Of a DNA stretch of 33,469 bases, positions 1 through 9,000 are shown piece by piece (within the stretch, counting starts at the first letter, position 1; each line of letters starts with the position of its first letter). Below the pieces are notes generated by a model. It was not told the origin of the DNA, did not search any database, and saw nothing but the letters and a program-made list of their open reading frames with translations. This DNA is from Bacteroidales bacterium (GTDB lineage Bacteria > Bacteroidota > Bacteroidia > Bacteroidales > UBA10428), in NCBI GenBank assembly GCA_016935615.1, contig JAFGQO010000015.1, positions 1-33,469 on the forward strand, given 5' to 3'. The position numbers and the translations under genes are program-made.

Positions 1-135
1 GAAGAATGGAACATGTATATTGCAGGGACAATAAATCAGGTTGAGGCAAAATCTACACCATTTAAACTAATAATAAACGTGATGCAGGTTATTCAATCGG
101 AAATAGAGGAACAACAAATCAAGAACTCAATTTAA
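1..135 (+). CDS. C-terminal end of an unidentified gene (partial)
   Basis: Frame 1 is open from the first base of the window and ends at TAA 133-135, giving 44 residues beginning EEWNMYIAGTINQ and ending in a charged, glutamine-rich tail (EIEEQQIKNSI). The start lies outside the window. I do not recognise the family. The composition is compatible with a soluble protein tail and no signal or membrane segment is visible. Because it is short, chance openness cannot be excluded. It is followed within about 25 bases by a decayed FISUMP-like fragment, so the area may already be degenerate. Confidence 0.4.
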   Translation, partial: EEWNMYIAGTINQVEAKSTPFKLIINVMQVIQSEIEEQQIKNSI

Positions 136-157
136 AGTGACTTATTCCATTTGATGA

Positions 158-241
158 CCTGCAGGTTTAACTGGAGCATCGATTAATCGATATTATGATT
201 CAAAAGGATTAGGTTTTTCCGTTCGTTGCATTAAAGATTAG
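158..241 (+). pseudogene. Remnant of a FISUMP-type C-terminus
   Basis: The frame ending at TAG 239-241 reads RYYDSKGLGFSVRCIKD immediately before the stop. The ending GFSVRC(I/V/L)(K/R)D-stop is the hallmark of the Fibrobacter succinogenes major paralogous (FISUMP) domain, common on secreted proteins of Bacteroidota. The frame is closed just upstream by TGA 155-157, there is no start codon, and only about 27 residues survive. This looks like the decayed last part of a surface-protein gene. The neighbouring open frame at 1-135 is in a different frame and shows no FISUMP motif. Confidence 0.55.
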
Positions 242-324
242 ATAAATCCTAAAAACGCAAGCAATCAATGAAACACTAACACAACACAGTAACAATGCGG
301 TGTACAGTAACAATTTGATAAGTA

Positions 325-405
325 AACAAAAAAATTAACAGGCTACGGTCAGACCAGTAAGTCGGGTATACACCCGACCGGATTTCATAACGGAACTTTG
401 TATGC
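325..405. repeat. Intergenic repeat, copy 1 (GGGTATACACC core)
   Basis: An A-rich lead (AACAAAAAAA) is followed after about 30 bases by GGGTATACACC (364-374) and then by a stretch resembling the one at 5933-5965. The core is part of a perfect hairpin, GTCGGGT-ATAC-ACCCGAC (361-378). A related copy in the same orientation lies at 5891-5965, with the same A-rich lead, identical 11-base core and roughly two-thirds identity after the core. The two copies bracket the TetR/RND export module. Antisense frames through both copies read (K)(S/T)G(R/Q)VYTR, so the repeat may derive from a small coding element. Confidence 0.5.
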
Positions 406-568
406 CATTTATGATCAACTTGCGAAAAGCATTATGATATACCACATTGCAGTACATTGACAAGCCTTTATCTCCAGATCCTCTGTCAAAGCCTAAAAGA
501 GTAGTAAATTTCAAACATGCTGATGTCTTTAAGGGTTCATATCCAATCATAATAAAAATAATAATTAC

Positions 569-576
569 TAATTTTG
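569..576 (+). promoter_or_regulatory. Candidate -7 element of the tetR promoter
   Basis: TAATTTTG matches the Bacteroidota -7 consensus TAnnTTTG. It lies 27 bases before the tetR ATG and its last four bases overlap palindrome A (573-599), as expected for an autorepressed promoter. No clear -33 TTG is visible at the usual spacing. Confidence 0.45.
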
Positions 577-599
577 ACTTGTAAACAATAAAAGTCAAA
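573..599. promoter_or_regulatory. Putative TetR operator A
   Basis: This is a palindrome with perfect 8-base arms, TTTGACTT (573-580) and AAGTCAAA (592-599), separated by 11 bases and ending four bases before the tetR ATG. Its inner 23 bases (575-597) fit TGACT-N3-AAAC-N-A-N5-GTCA, a pattern that recurs at 1213-1235 and 1258-1280. It overlaps the predicted -7 element, so binding would block transcription. Confidence 0.6.
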
Positions 600-603
600 T
601 TTT

Positions 604-1188
604 ATGTCGGAAACAGACGTAAAAAATTCAATTGTTGAATCAGCGACAAAGTTCTTTTCCAAATATGGTTTTCATAAAACAACCATGGATGAGATTGCAA
701 AACATATTCATAAAGCAAAGGGTGTTCTTTATTATTATTTTAAAAACAAAGAAGAACTTTTTAACGAAGTTTTAAAACAAGAATTGAGTAGTGTAAAAGC
801 GGAATTGAACAGAATTTCAAATAGTAACAAAGATTATTTAACAATAATTAAAAATTATTTTCTTACTCGGTTGAAATTACTTAGCACTGCTGTTAATTAT
901 CACGAAACACTGAAAGCCGATTTCTTTGAAAAATATCATTTTGTTAAAGATGTCAGAGACGATTTCACTGAGTTTGAATACGCCCAGCTTTACCGGATCT
1001 TTAAAAATGGAAACAGTGAAGGGTATCTTGATATTAAAAATGTGAAATCCACTGTGAATATGGTTATGATGCTGTTGAACAGCATAGAACTTCCTTTGTA
1101 TTTACAAAACAAATATGATGAATATGAAAGGACCATTGAGGAATTGGTAACAATGATAATTAATAGTTTCAGATCATATAAAAAATAA
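604..1188 (+). CDS. TetR/AcrR-family transcriptional repressor
   Basis: This 194-residue protein has the family's usual length. The N-terminal helix-turn-helix spans about residues 8-55 and contains FFSKYGFHKTTMDEIAKHI followed by KGVLYYYFKNKEELF, the typical TetR DNA-binding signature. The remaining all-helical, ligand-binding part (about 60-190) is divergent, so the inducer cannot be predicted. The gene is followed after 110 bases by the RND/MMPL transporter in the same direction. Copies of one 23-base palindrome occur in front of tetR and twice in front of the transporter. The simplest reading is a local repressor of itself and of the export genes, released by the transported compound. The ATG at 604 is chosen because promoter and operator lie directly upstream. 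Confidence 0.9.
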   Translation: MSETDVKNSIVESATKFFSKYGFHKTTMDEIAKHIHKAKGVLYYYFKNKEELFNEVLKQELSSVKAELNRISNSNKDYLTIIKNYFLTRLKLLSTAVNYHETLKADFFEKYHFVKDVRDDFTEFEYAQLYRIFKNGNSEGYLDIKNVKSTVNMVMMLLNSIELPLYLQNKYDEYERTIEELVTMIINSFRSYKK

Positions 1189-1209
1189 TTTAACTTTTTT
1201 TAAAATTTG

Positions 1210-1238
1210 ATTTGACTAAAAAACAATATAGGTCAAAT
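1210..1238. promoter_or_regulatory. Putative TetR operator B
   Basis: A palindrome with perfect 7-base arms ATTTGAC (1210-1216) and GTCAAAT (1232-1238). The inner 23 bases at 1213-1235 have the same spacing and central AAAC as operator A. It lies just upstream of the candidate -7 element of the transporter gene. Confidence 0.6.
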
Positions 1239-1246
1239 ATTGTTTT

Positions 1247-1254
1247 TATTTTTG
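1247..1254 (+). promoter_or_regulatory. Candidate -7 element of the RND transporter promoter
   Basis: TATTTTTG fits TAnnTTTG and lies between operators B and C, 44 bases before the transporter ATG. The expected start of transcription falls within or next to operator C. The -33 region is poor. Confidence 0.4.
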
Positions 1255-1257
1255 TAC

Positions 1258-1280
1258 TGACTTTAAAACTAAATTAGTCA
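1258..1280. promoter_or_regulatory. Putative TetR operator C
   Basis: TGACT (1258-1262) and AGTCA (1276-1280) form 5-base arms with the same 23-base overall length and the same AAAC position as operators A and B. It is the weakest copy, and lies 18 bases before the transporter start codon. Confidence 0.5.
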
Positions 1281-1298
1281 ATAATTAATTTACAAATT

Positions 1299-3551
1299 AT
1301 GGAAAGATTGACCCGGGGAATCATAAAACTTAAATGGGTAATAATAATAAGTGTATTTGGGTTAACCTTTTTTTTCGGTTATCAAATTAAGAATATTAAA
1401 ATCAATTCTGATATACTGAGTACCTTACCTGATGATGACCCGACAGCAGTATTGTATAAGAATATAGGTGATCAATTCGGGGGAAATGATATAGGGATGA
1501 TCGTATTGGAAACCGACGATGTTTTTAAAACAGAAGTATTGCAGCACATAAGGCAAATAACAGATAGTCTGAGGATTAATAGTGGTGTTTCAATAGTAAC
1601 CAGCCTAACTAATATACTTGATATTAAAAGCTCTGATTGGGGAATTGAAATTGGAAAACTGGTAGATGAATATGATTTGCCCGATGAACAATCAGAATTA
1701 GATAGCCTTAAAAATTATGTTTTTTCTAAAGACATGTACAAAGGGGCAATAGTGTCTGAAGATGGAACAGCTACAGTAGTTATGTTTACATTACTTCCTG
1801 ATGCGGATATGCAAGCCTCTGCAAAGGAAATCAAGTATACAATTGAAACACTAAATCTACCCGAAATCCTTTATTTCGGCGGATTGCCTTTTATGCTGAA
1901 CGATATTACACATTTGATCCTGTCAGACATGCTCTGGCTTATACCTGTTGTTTTTGTAATTATTGCCTTGATACTATTACTCAGCTTCAGATCCTTTCGA
2001 GGGATGATGTTACCTTTGCTTACTGCCGGTATTACTGTTATTTGGACACTTGGTATAATGGCCTTCTCAGGTTATGAACTAACAATTATCACGAACATCA
2101 TGCCGGTTATATTACTCGCCATTGGCAGTGCGTATACAATTCACGTATTAAACAGTATAAACTTAAATACCCTAAAAGACAGAAAGTTGGCTTTAGTCAA
2201 GGCTATGGCCTATACAATGATTCCGGTAATCCTGGCATCCCTGACAACTGCCATTGGTTTCGTTTCATTTGTATTTGGGGCATATCTTACGATGATTAAG
2301 GATTTTGGTATTAGCACTGCCATTGGAATACTTATAGCTTTGGTATTGTCAATATTTTTTGTTCCTGCATTTATTTCAGCATTATCTATGCGGAGAAAAA
2401 AAGTTGAAACCAAAAAAACGGAACAGGAAAATATTTTATCTCGCGTTATCCTTCAACCACTTGTAAATCTTCTTTTCAAACATCCGAAACGTATATTAAC
2501 AGTGTGGGGTATTCTTTTGTTATTAAGCATAGGAGGTATATTCTTAATAAAGACAAGTGTAAACATAACCGAGTATTTTAAAAAAGATAATCCCACAAGA
2601 ATATCCGAAGATGTAATGCAGAAAAAATTTGGAGGTTCATTGCCTGTTTTTATTGAATTTGAAGGAGATATTCAGGAACCGGAGGTTTTAAAAATGATGA
2701 TCAAAACCGAAAATTTCATGAAAGAGGACCCGAATATTTCCTCGGCTCAGTCGGTTGCCGATCTTGTTGAACAAATGAATGATGCTATGGAAGAAGGGAA
2801 AAATATACCCGATGAAAAAGCTAAAATTGAACAATTATGGTTTCTTCTTGATGGGCAGGATATTATGCAACAACTTGTTTCAGATGAATTGGATAAAGGG
2901 ATCATTCAATCAAAATTTGCTTCAATTGAGACCAAAGAGATTGATGCCTTTACCAGTAAAATGAACAAATTTATTGAGGAAAATTCGAACGAAAGATGTA
3001 AAATAAAATTTACAGGCATTCCCCCTTTATATGTTAAGCTGAATGACAGTCTTGTTAAGAGCCAATATAGCAGCCTGATAATCGCAATTATCATGGTACT
3101 GATCATTGTAGGGATCATTATGCGATCCTTTTCAAATGGAGTACATGCAACTATTCCTATCATCGGTACTATTCTGGTTTTACTTGGTTTTATGGGCTTT
3201 GTGGGTATCCCACTCGATATTGCAACTGTTCTTGTAGGAAGTATTGCCCTTGGTATAGGTATCGATTATTCCATACATGTGATTTCTGGTTTTAATACTC
3301 ATTTGAAAGTTCACGGGAATGTGGAAAAAGCAATTGAAGAAACAATTATGATAAAAGGTAAGGCTGTTATTATAAATGTAGTTTCTGTTGCCGCAGGATT
3401 TTTGGTACTGTTGTTTGCACAAATAGTACCAATACAAAATTTTGGTTTACTGATTGCAATAAGTATGTTCGGTTCGGGTTTTGGCGCACTGACTTTATTG
3501 CCTGTAATATTAATACTGGCAAACAGAAAACGCGAAATAACAACAAAATAA
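1299..3551 (+). CDS. RND-superfamily (MMPL-type) exporter
   Basis: This 750-residue inner-membrane protein has the duplicated RND layout. TM1 is at about 12-30, followed by a periplasmic loop, TM2-6 at about 205-360, TM7 near 400-420, a second periplasmic loop, and TM8-12 at about 590-745. The second half carries GIGIDYSIHV with Asp656-Tyr657, the proton-relay pair of MMPL proteins. The equivalent site in the first half reads AIGSAYTIHV (Ala278-Tyr279), so only one half has the acidic residue. I recall the AY form as common in this bacterial subfamily. It is smaller than AcrB-type pumps and resembles exporters of lipids or hydrophobic molecules. Downstream are a LolA-like protein (26-base gap) and a beta-barrel, suggesting an inner membrane-periplasm-outer membrane route. 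The substrate is unknown. Confidence 0.88.
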   Translation: MERLTRGIIKLKWVIIISVFGLTFFFGYQIKNIKINSDILSTLPDDDPTAVLYKNIGDQFGGNDIGMIVLETDDVFKTEVLQHIRQITDSLRINSGVSIVTSLTNILDIKSSDWGIEIGKLVDEYDLPDEQSELDSLKNYVFSKDMYKGAIVSEDGTATVVMFTLLPDADMQASAKEIKYTIETLNLPEILYFGGLPFMLNDITHLILSDMLWLIPVVFVIIALILLLSFRSFRGMMLPLLTAGITVIWTLGIMAFSGYELTIITNIMPVILLAIGSAYTIHVLNSINLNTLKDRKLALVKAMAYTMIPVILASLTTAIGFVSFVFGAYLTMIKDFGISTAIGILIALVLSIFFVPAFISALSMRRKKVETKKTEQENILSRVILQPLVNLLFKHPKRILTVWGILLLLSIGGIFLIKTSVNITEYFKKDNPTRISEDVMQKKFGGSLPVFIEFEGDIQEPEVLKMMIKTENFMKEDPNISSAQSVADLVEQMNDAMEEGKNIPDEKAKIEQLWFLLDGQDIMQQLVSDELDKGIIQSKFASIETKEIDAFTSKMNKFIEENSNERCKIKFTGIPPLYVKLNDSLVKSQYSSLIIAIIMVLIIVGIIMRSFSNGVHATIPIIGTILVLLGFMGFVGIPLDIATVLVGSIALGIGIDYSIHVISGFNTHLKVHGNVEKAIEETIMIKGKAVIINVVSVAAGFLVLLFAQIVPIQNFGLLIAISMFGSGFGALTLLPVILILANRKREITTK

Positions 3552-3577
3552 TTTGTTAACCATTAATATATACTGAC

Positions 3578-4312
3578 ATGAAAATAAAAATTCAATCAGC
3601 AGTTTTTAACATACTAATTTTGGCAGGAAGTGTATTGTCTGCTCATGCTCAGGATGCGAACATCATATTAAAAAAAATGGATAATGTGTTGTATGCACCT
3701 GAAGATATGACAGGAACACACAAAATTATTTTAATCGATAAAAACGGGAAGCAGGAAACCCGTGAAGCAACTATACAGCAAAAAGGTACTGATAAACGTA
3801 TCATGCGTTTCACCTCACCGGCATCGCAGGCCGGTATAGCGGTTTTGGCCCTGCCGAACGATGTTATGTACCTTTATCTGCCTGCTTTTGGCAAAGAACG
3901 GCGTATCTCTGCAAGCGTTAAAAACCAGAGTTTTGCCGGCACCGATTTCTCTTATGATGATATGGAACCAATACCTTATTCTGACAAATACACTCCCAGA
4001 TTCATTAAAACTGAAGGAAATGTATTTGTGCTTGAATTGATCCCTAAGGGACGGTCAGATTATTCCAAAATAATAGTTCATGTTAATAAAACAAATTATT
4101 ACCCTGAGTTAATGGAGTATTGCGATAAGGGCAATACAAAAATTAAAGTGGCAACATACACATTTAAAAGAGTTGGTGATTACTGGAGTACAACAGAAAT
4201 TGAAATGACTGACTTAAAGAAAAACCATAAGACCAAAATGCAAATGACGAATGTAAAATATGACACGGGCTTAACCGACGATGATTTTACTGTTAGAAAA
4301 TTAAAACAGTAA
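3578..4312 (+). CDS. Periplasmic LolA-like 'outer membrane lipoprotein-sorting' protein
   Basis: A 244-residue protein with a cleavable signal peptide (residues 1 to about 24, ending SAHAQ) and no lipobox. The mature part matches the LolA-like family I associate with Treponema TP_0789 (Pfam LolA_like, PF17131, from memory). It has repeated amphipathic beta-strands and family segments such as DKRIMRFTSPASQAGIAVL, the short segment MYLYLPAFGKERRI, and FAGTDFSYDDME. LolA folds are half-open barrels that carry a lipid moiety through the periplasm. The family is often found beside MMPL transporters, as here (26 bases after the exporter and 60 before the barrel gene). I infer a periplasmic carrier handing a lipid or lipoprotein between exporter and outer membrane. 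It is not the housekeeping LolA. Confidence 0.8.
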   Translation: MKIKIQSAVFNILILAGSVLSAHAQDANIILKKMDNVLYAPEDMTGTHKIILIDKNGKQETREATIQQKGTDKRIMRFTSPASQAGIAVLALPNDVMYLYLPAFGKERRISASVKNQSFAGTDFSYDDMEPIPYSDKYTPRFIKTEGNVFVLELIPKGRSDYSKIIVHVNKTNYYPELMEYCDKGNTKIKVATYTFKRVGDYWSTTEIEMTDLKKNHKTKMQMTNVKYDTGLTDDDFTVRKLKQ

Positions 4313-4372
4313 CATAATTACCAACCCATGTTATTGCATAATAAATGACAAGATCCAAAAACATACTATCTG

Positions 4373-5776
4373 ATGAAACGAATATACTTTATTTTAGTAA
4401 TGATTGTACTTTCAGTAACTTCAGGTATAAACCGGGCACAGGAGGGTGTAAAAGAGCAAAACCCTGATGAAAACAAGTTAAAATTATCAGGAGAATTGCT
4501 GACCGATGAACGTTTTTTGCTTAATAATCAAAATGGTTGGGCATGGAATGAAACTCGCCTTTCTTTGAATCTTGATAAAAAAATTACGGACAATTCAAAG
4601 TTTTACAGTGAAATATGGTTGAGGAATATTGGTCTGCCTGACGTTGCAGCATCAGCAGATTTATATAATAAAGGAATCGTTGATCCGTACAATCTCGAAA
4701 TCAGAGAAGCATATGTTCAGCTAAATGGATTTCTTACTAAAAATCTGGACATAGCAATCGGGCGTCAGCGAATTGTTTGGGGTACAGCCGATAAATTGAA
4801 TCCAACAGACAATCTCAATCCTTATGATATGGAAGATATTTTGGATTTCGGTCGTCATCGTGGTTCCGATGCCATCAATTTGAATTATTATTTTACTACC
4901 GATTTTTCAATGCAAGGTATTTTTATTCCATTTTTCCAACCCGCCAATATGCCCGTTGGCATTTTTTCAGATGCACTAAATCCGGGAATGGAATTACCAC
5001 AAGGTATGGTTTTAAAAGGATATTCTGATACGATACTTATGCCGCGCTATAGTGTAAGCCAGAGTTCTGTTTCAGCTCTGAAATTTAAAGGTTTTGCCAA
5101 AGGTGTTGATTTCTCGGTAAGCTATGTTTGGGGTATAGACGGGTTACCAATTAATACAAGAAATACATTCATCCCGGTTGATTCAATAGGCGGAATCAAT
5201 ATTGACTCTCAACTTTCATTTGCACGGACCCATATTATCGGGGCCGATCTGGCAACAAGTCTGGCAGGTATCGGATGTTGGGCAGAGGCAGCAGTATTTA
5301 TCCCTGACAAAGATATAGTGATGACCAATGATCTATCAGCTTTTTATCCCATGTTGCCTATACCTGTAACTCAGGATTCGTTAATTCTGGACAAGACAAA
5401 ACCATATTTGAAATTTGTAATAGGTGGTGACTATTTTTTTAGAGACGGCTCTTATTTTAATATCCAGTATATGCACGGTTTTATTCACGAAAGGGGAAAT
5501 AAAAGCCTGAATGACTATTTCTTTTTGCAATATGAAAAGAAATTCTTCAACGAAAAGCTTAAAATTGCGCCAATCGGTGGAGGTTTCATTGTTTCTGACT
5601 GGAATGAATTAAAAGACAATTATGCCCTTGTTTACATGCCTGAAATAACTTACCAGGCAACTGCCAATGCAGAAATAACATTATCCACAGTGATTTTTGA
5701 CGGCAAGGGAGATACTATGTTTGCAAATCTTAAAGACTATAATATGTTCATGTTTAAGCTAAAATATAGCTTTTAG
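4373..5776 (+). CDS. DUF1302-like outer-membrane beta-barrel protein
   Basis: This 467-residue protein has a signal peptide (about 1-22, ending INRAQ), alternating aromatic strands throughout, and a C-terminal Phe (KLKYSF), as expected for an outer-membrane barrel. The segment GRQRIVWGTADKLNPTDNL at about residues 131-149 is characteristic of the DUF1302/alginate-export-like barrel family, whose members sit next to RND/MMPL transporters and DUF1329 or LolA-like proteins in other phyla. It is the last gene of the TetR-controlled run. Its likely role is the outer-membrane end of the export pathway, as exit pore or insertion site. The substrate cannot be read from the sequence. The next gene is convergent. 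Confidence 0.78.
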   Translation: MKRIYFILVMIVLSVTSGINRAQEGVKEQNPDENKLKLSGELLTDERFLLNNQNGWAWNETRLSLNLDKKITDNSKFYSEIWLRNIGLPDVAASADLYNKGIVDPYNLEIREAYVQLNGFLTKNLDIAIGRQRIVWGTADKLNPTDNLNPYDMEDILDFGRHRGSDAINLNYYFTTDFSMQGIFIPFFQPANMPVGIFSDALNPGMELPQGMVLKGYSDTILMPRYSVSQSSVSALKFKGFAKGVDFSVSYVWGIDGLPINTRNTFIPVDSIGGINIDSQLSFARTHIIGADLATSLAGIGCWAEAAVFIPDKDIVMTNDLSAFYPMLPIPVTQDSLILDKTKPYLKFVIGGDYFFRDGSYFNIQYMHGFIHERGNKSLNDYFFLQYEKKFFNEKLKIAPIGGGFIVSDWNELKDNYALVYMPEITYQATANAEITLSTVIFDGKGDTMFANLKDYNMFMFKLKYSF

Positions 5777-5890
5777 TATTTGTAAAAATATTCACACAAT
5801 GTCAAGCCCATACTGCAAACCACACCTGCAAATTCAGTCCAGAGTTGCAGCAAGAACTTTCCATTTTCGCGCATAACCGGAGAAAATAAG

Positions 5891-5965
5891 AACAAAAAAA
5901 CAACAGACTGACTGGTTGACCGGGTATACACCTGCCCAGTTTTTATGCCGGGACCATTGTGTGGA
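5891..5965. repeat. Intergenic repeat, copy 2 (GGGTATACACC core)
   Basis: This has the same A-rich lead (5891-5900) and identical core GGGTATACACC (5922-5932) as the element at 325-405, followed by a similar but diverged stretch. The complementary strand is open from about 6001 to 5786 and encodes GQVYTR where copy 1 encodes GRVYTR. It fills most of the gap between the convergent barrel gene and the CotH-kinase gene. A small TACCA-CTGC-TGGTA hairpin follows at 5979-5992. Confidence 0.45.
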
Positions 5966-6025
5966 ATCGTTGCAGAGATACCACTGCTGGTAAAAGCAAA
6001 TTAAAAGAATAAAAAAATTCCAAAT

Positions 6026-9000
6026 TTACTTTTGTAATATTATTTTCTTTGTTTCTGAAAATTCACTGGTTTGTAATATGCAAAAATATGCTCCACTTGG
6101 CAATCCTTCTGGTTGCCAGGTCATTTCATGCACACCGGCTGTCTGAAATCCATTTACCAGAGTTACAATTTTCCTACCCATTAGATCAAATATTTTTAAT
6201 TCCACCTTTGTGGATCTTTCGAGGACAAAGCGAATGGTAGCAGATGAGTAAAATGGATTAAGATAATTTGGGTAAAGAATTAAATGTGAAATCGTATTTG
6301 GATATATTTTTTCTTCATCGATATTTGTTGAAGTCGAGGTATTTGACTGTCCGGGAGTTGCATTCCTAAATATATTCCATTCATTTCCTCCGTCCTGTGA
6401 ACGTCCGTAGGATTCATCATTATTCTGGGAAACATAAGTAAAAAAGTCAATAGGGAAGTTCCCATTTTCGTCCGTATCGAAAAGTCCGATTCGTTCACCG
6501 TCATTGCTTAATTTAAAATTTGTATGCAAAGGACCATAATCACCATCAGCCCAGAATAAAAGAAATTCTCCCGGAGCAATTTCCATTTCGGGGATTTCCC
6601 ACTTGGTCGGAATCTGCAAATTATCGGTAAGATACATTCCGCCAAGTTGAACTGCTTCAGATCCGAAATTATATAACTCGATCCAATCTTCATATTCACC
6701 GGTTTCATCCTGGATAGTACTTTCATTATCAGACATAAATTCATTGATGACGATGCTTGGTTTTGTATAACCATTTGCATAATAATAAGTTGAATAGGGT
6801 GCGTTTTCAGGAGAAACGCTTATATCATCAATATGGGTTCCGGAAGCAGATATGTAATAATAGACCATCTTACTATCCGGATACGGAGGTAACACGATCC
6901 CATATAGCTGGTCGTTTGCATCATGATCATTATGCAAACCATCATCCAGCATTTCGACTGTCTGAAAACCGTCTCCAATGTTATAATTCAGTTCAACCGC
7001 ACCTATGCCGGAATAACTGTTTACCGTTGCGGTGATTGTAACGGATTCCGAATTACCCGGAAAAAGAGGATCATGAGAAGTCCCGGATATTACAGGAGGC
7101 ATATTTATGGTATCCAATTGATCTGAAGCCGATGACAATCTGCTTTCAATAAAGGGTTTCAAACCATAAGCTACTCTTGTAACAAGGTCGTATGAAGGCA
7201 CGGCATAATCTATTGCATGAAAAGTACCAAGGGCTTCCGTATAGGAATTAGTAAAATCGTTAATGGTCCACCCATAATCCAGTGTGCGATAAGTATCCTC
7301 TTCAACTGCAGACCGGATCATCTCTTTTGTTTCTTCGATTTCAGGCCATATCTGATCTATAGAGAGATCGTCATCAATTAATTGTCTGATATACATAGAA
7401 AAGGTACCCATATATTCTGGTACATTAAACATTCTGTAAATAAGAGGCCTGTCATAATTGATTGGTCCAAAACTATAAATATCAGCCGTTGCATATTCAC
7501 CTCCTCCCCAATCCACACCAAGGGTAAGATCCAGATCACGAGGGATGAACTCTATTCTTTTTGTTGCTGTATTATAATACAGGTAATAGTTGTTTTGATT
7601 CGACCAGTATCCATCCCAATCACCAACCATAACACTTACTGCCTGAGCTTTAAGAAAAGAACGCACATTGAATGCATTTTCCAGATCATTATTGAAGTCA
7701 TAATACGAAGTATTGTTTATTACTTCAATTAAATTGATAAGATCGGAGTAGTTATCTTCAGATTCATTTGTGGAAAGTTTATACGCTCTGACAATCTGAT
7801 GCGGAGCATAAGGAGGTGGCCCGAATGTGAATTTATAATTTCCGTCTTCCCGAATGCTCAGATTTGCAGAGCGGGCACATTTATATAAATTCCCGTTGCT
7901 ATTGCCAAAGTGGGTATTTAAAAAATTCCTGTCAACTTCTTCCACATTCAGATATAATCCCCGATATTCATCATTTATATATAGTTTCACAAAACCGGCT
8001 CGAGCTGAAACCACGTTCATGTCGTTCAACAGATCAAGACATATTGTTTCACGTATTATGCCCGGATCACGGTTTAATGATCTGAGATTGAATTTTCTGA
8101 GTCCGTAAAAATTTCTGCCGGGAACAAATTTGTTAAAGCTGATCTTATAATCCCGTTTTTGACAATATCGGGGAATAGCCCCTCTAAGGCGAAATCCTAT
8201 ATCCTGAATAGTCGTCAAAGGTATATTCTCACTTTCATAAGAAAAGTCTGCCTGAATATATTCATAGCTTCCTTCATTACCGGGAGCCAATAATATATCC
8301 AGACTGTCTTGCGCCATGGTTATTCTGATCTCAGCAATACCACTTTTATCAAAAACCTTATAACTGTCTCCATAATTCACGGTTTCCGGCAATAAAACAG
8401 GCTTATAAAATTTTACTATAGCTGCATTGACTTTTTGCGATGAGCTATTGCTGGTATCCATTGCAAAAATGTCAATATAAATATCCATTGATTGATTAAA
8501 AGCCAACGGAGTTGCCCAGGTATTTTCATAGCGATGTATATCATAATATATCAATTCTACAGAATCCAATAAAGTCCCGTTTTCATTTTTAAAGTAACAT
8601 TTCACTAAGGATACACTATCCTCTCCTGAAACATTGGCTGAAACAGTAATATGATCCCCCGGATAAATGCTGTTTGAACTTAAGTAAACCTCTGAAATAA
8701 CGGGTTTATCCATAGAAGTTGAACCGGTATCACAAATCACCACCTCTCTTCCCCATAATTCAGGGCGTGCGTGGGAAAACTCCGTATCAGGATCATTCAT
8801 CCAGTAAAGTTCCGTTTCCCGGCCATCGCCGTCATCATCATCTTCAATTGCAATATTAATTGGCAGAACCATTCCAATCGCAGGTTCGAATTCCGAGTTT
8901 CCCCAAGATGCCAAACCAGAAAAGGGGCATTTTAATTCAAAAGACCAGCTGTTACTATTTTGTGTAGTAAAAACCTCGCAATCAGGAATAGATATTCCGG

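Noticed and set aside
335-598. 87-residue open frame on the minus strand with signal-like hydrophobic start
   Set aside because: It lies over the tetR promoter, operator A and repeat copy 1, and has no family similarity I can name. The VYTR stretch is explained at least as well by the intergenic repeat. Mentioned under the repeat, not called as a gene.
7382-7732. 116-residue plus-strand frame inside the CotH gene
   Set aside because: Antisense to the kinase domain, and no promoter, Shine-Dalgarno site or family motif.
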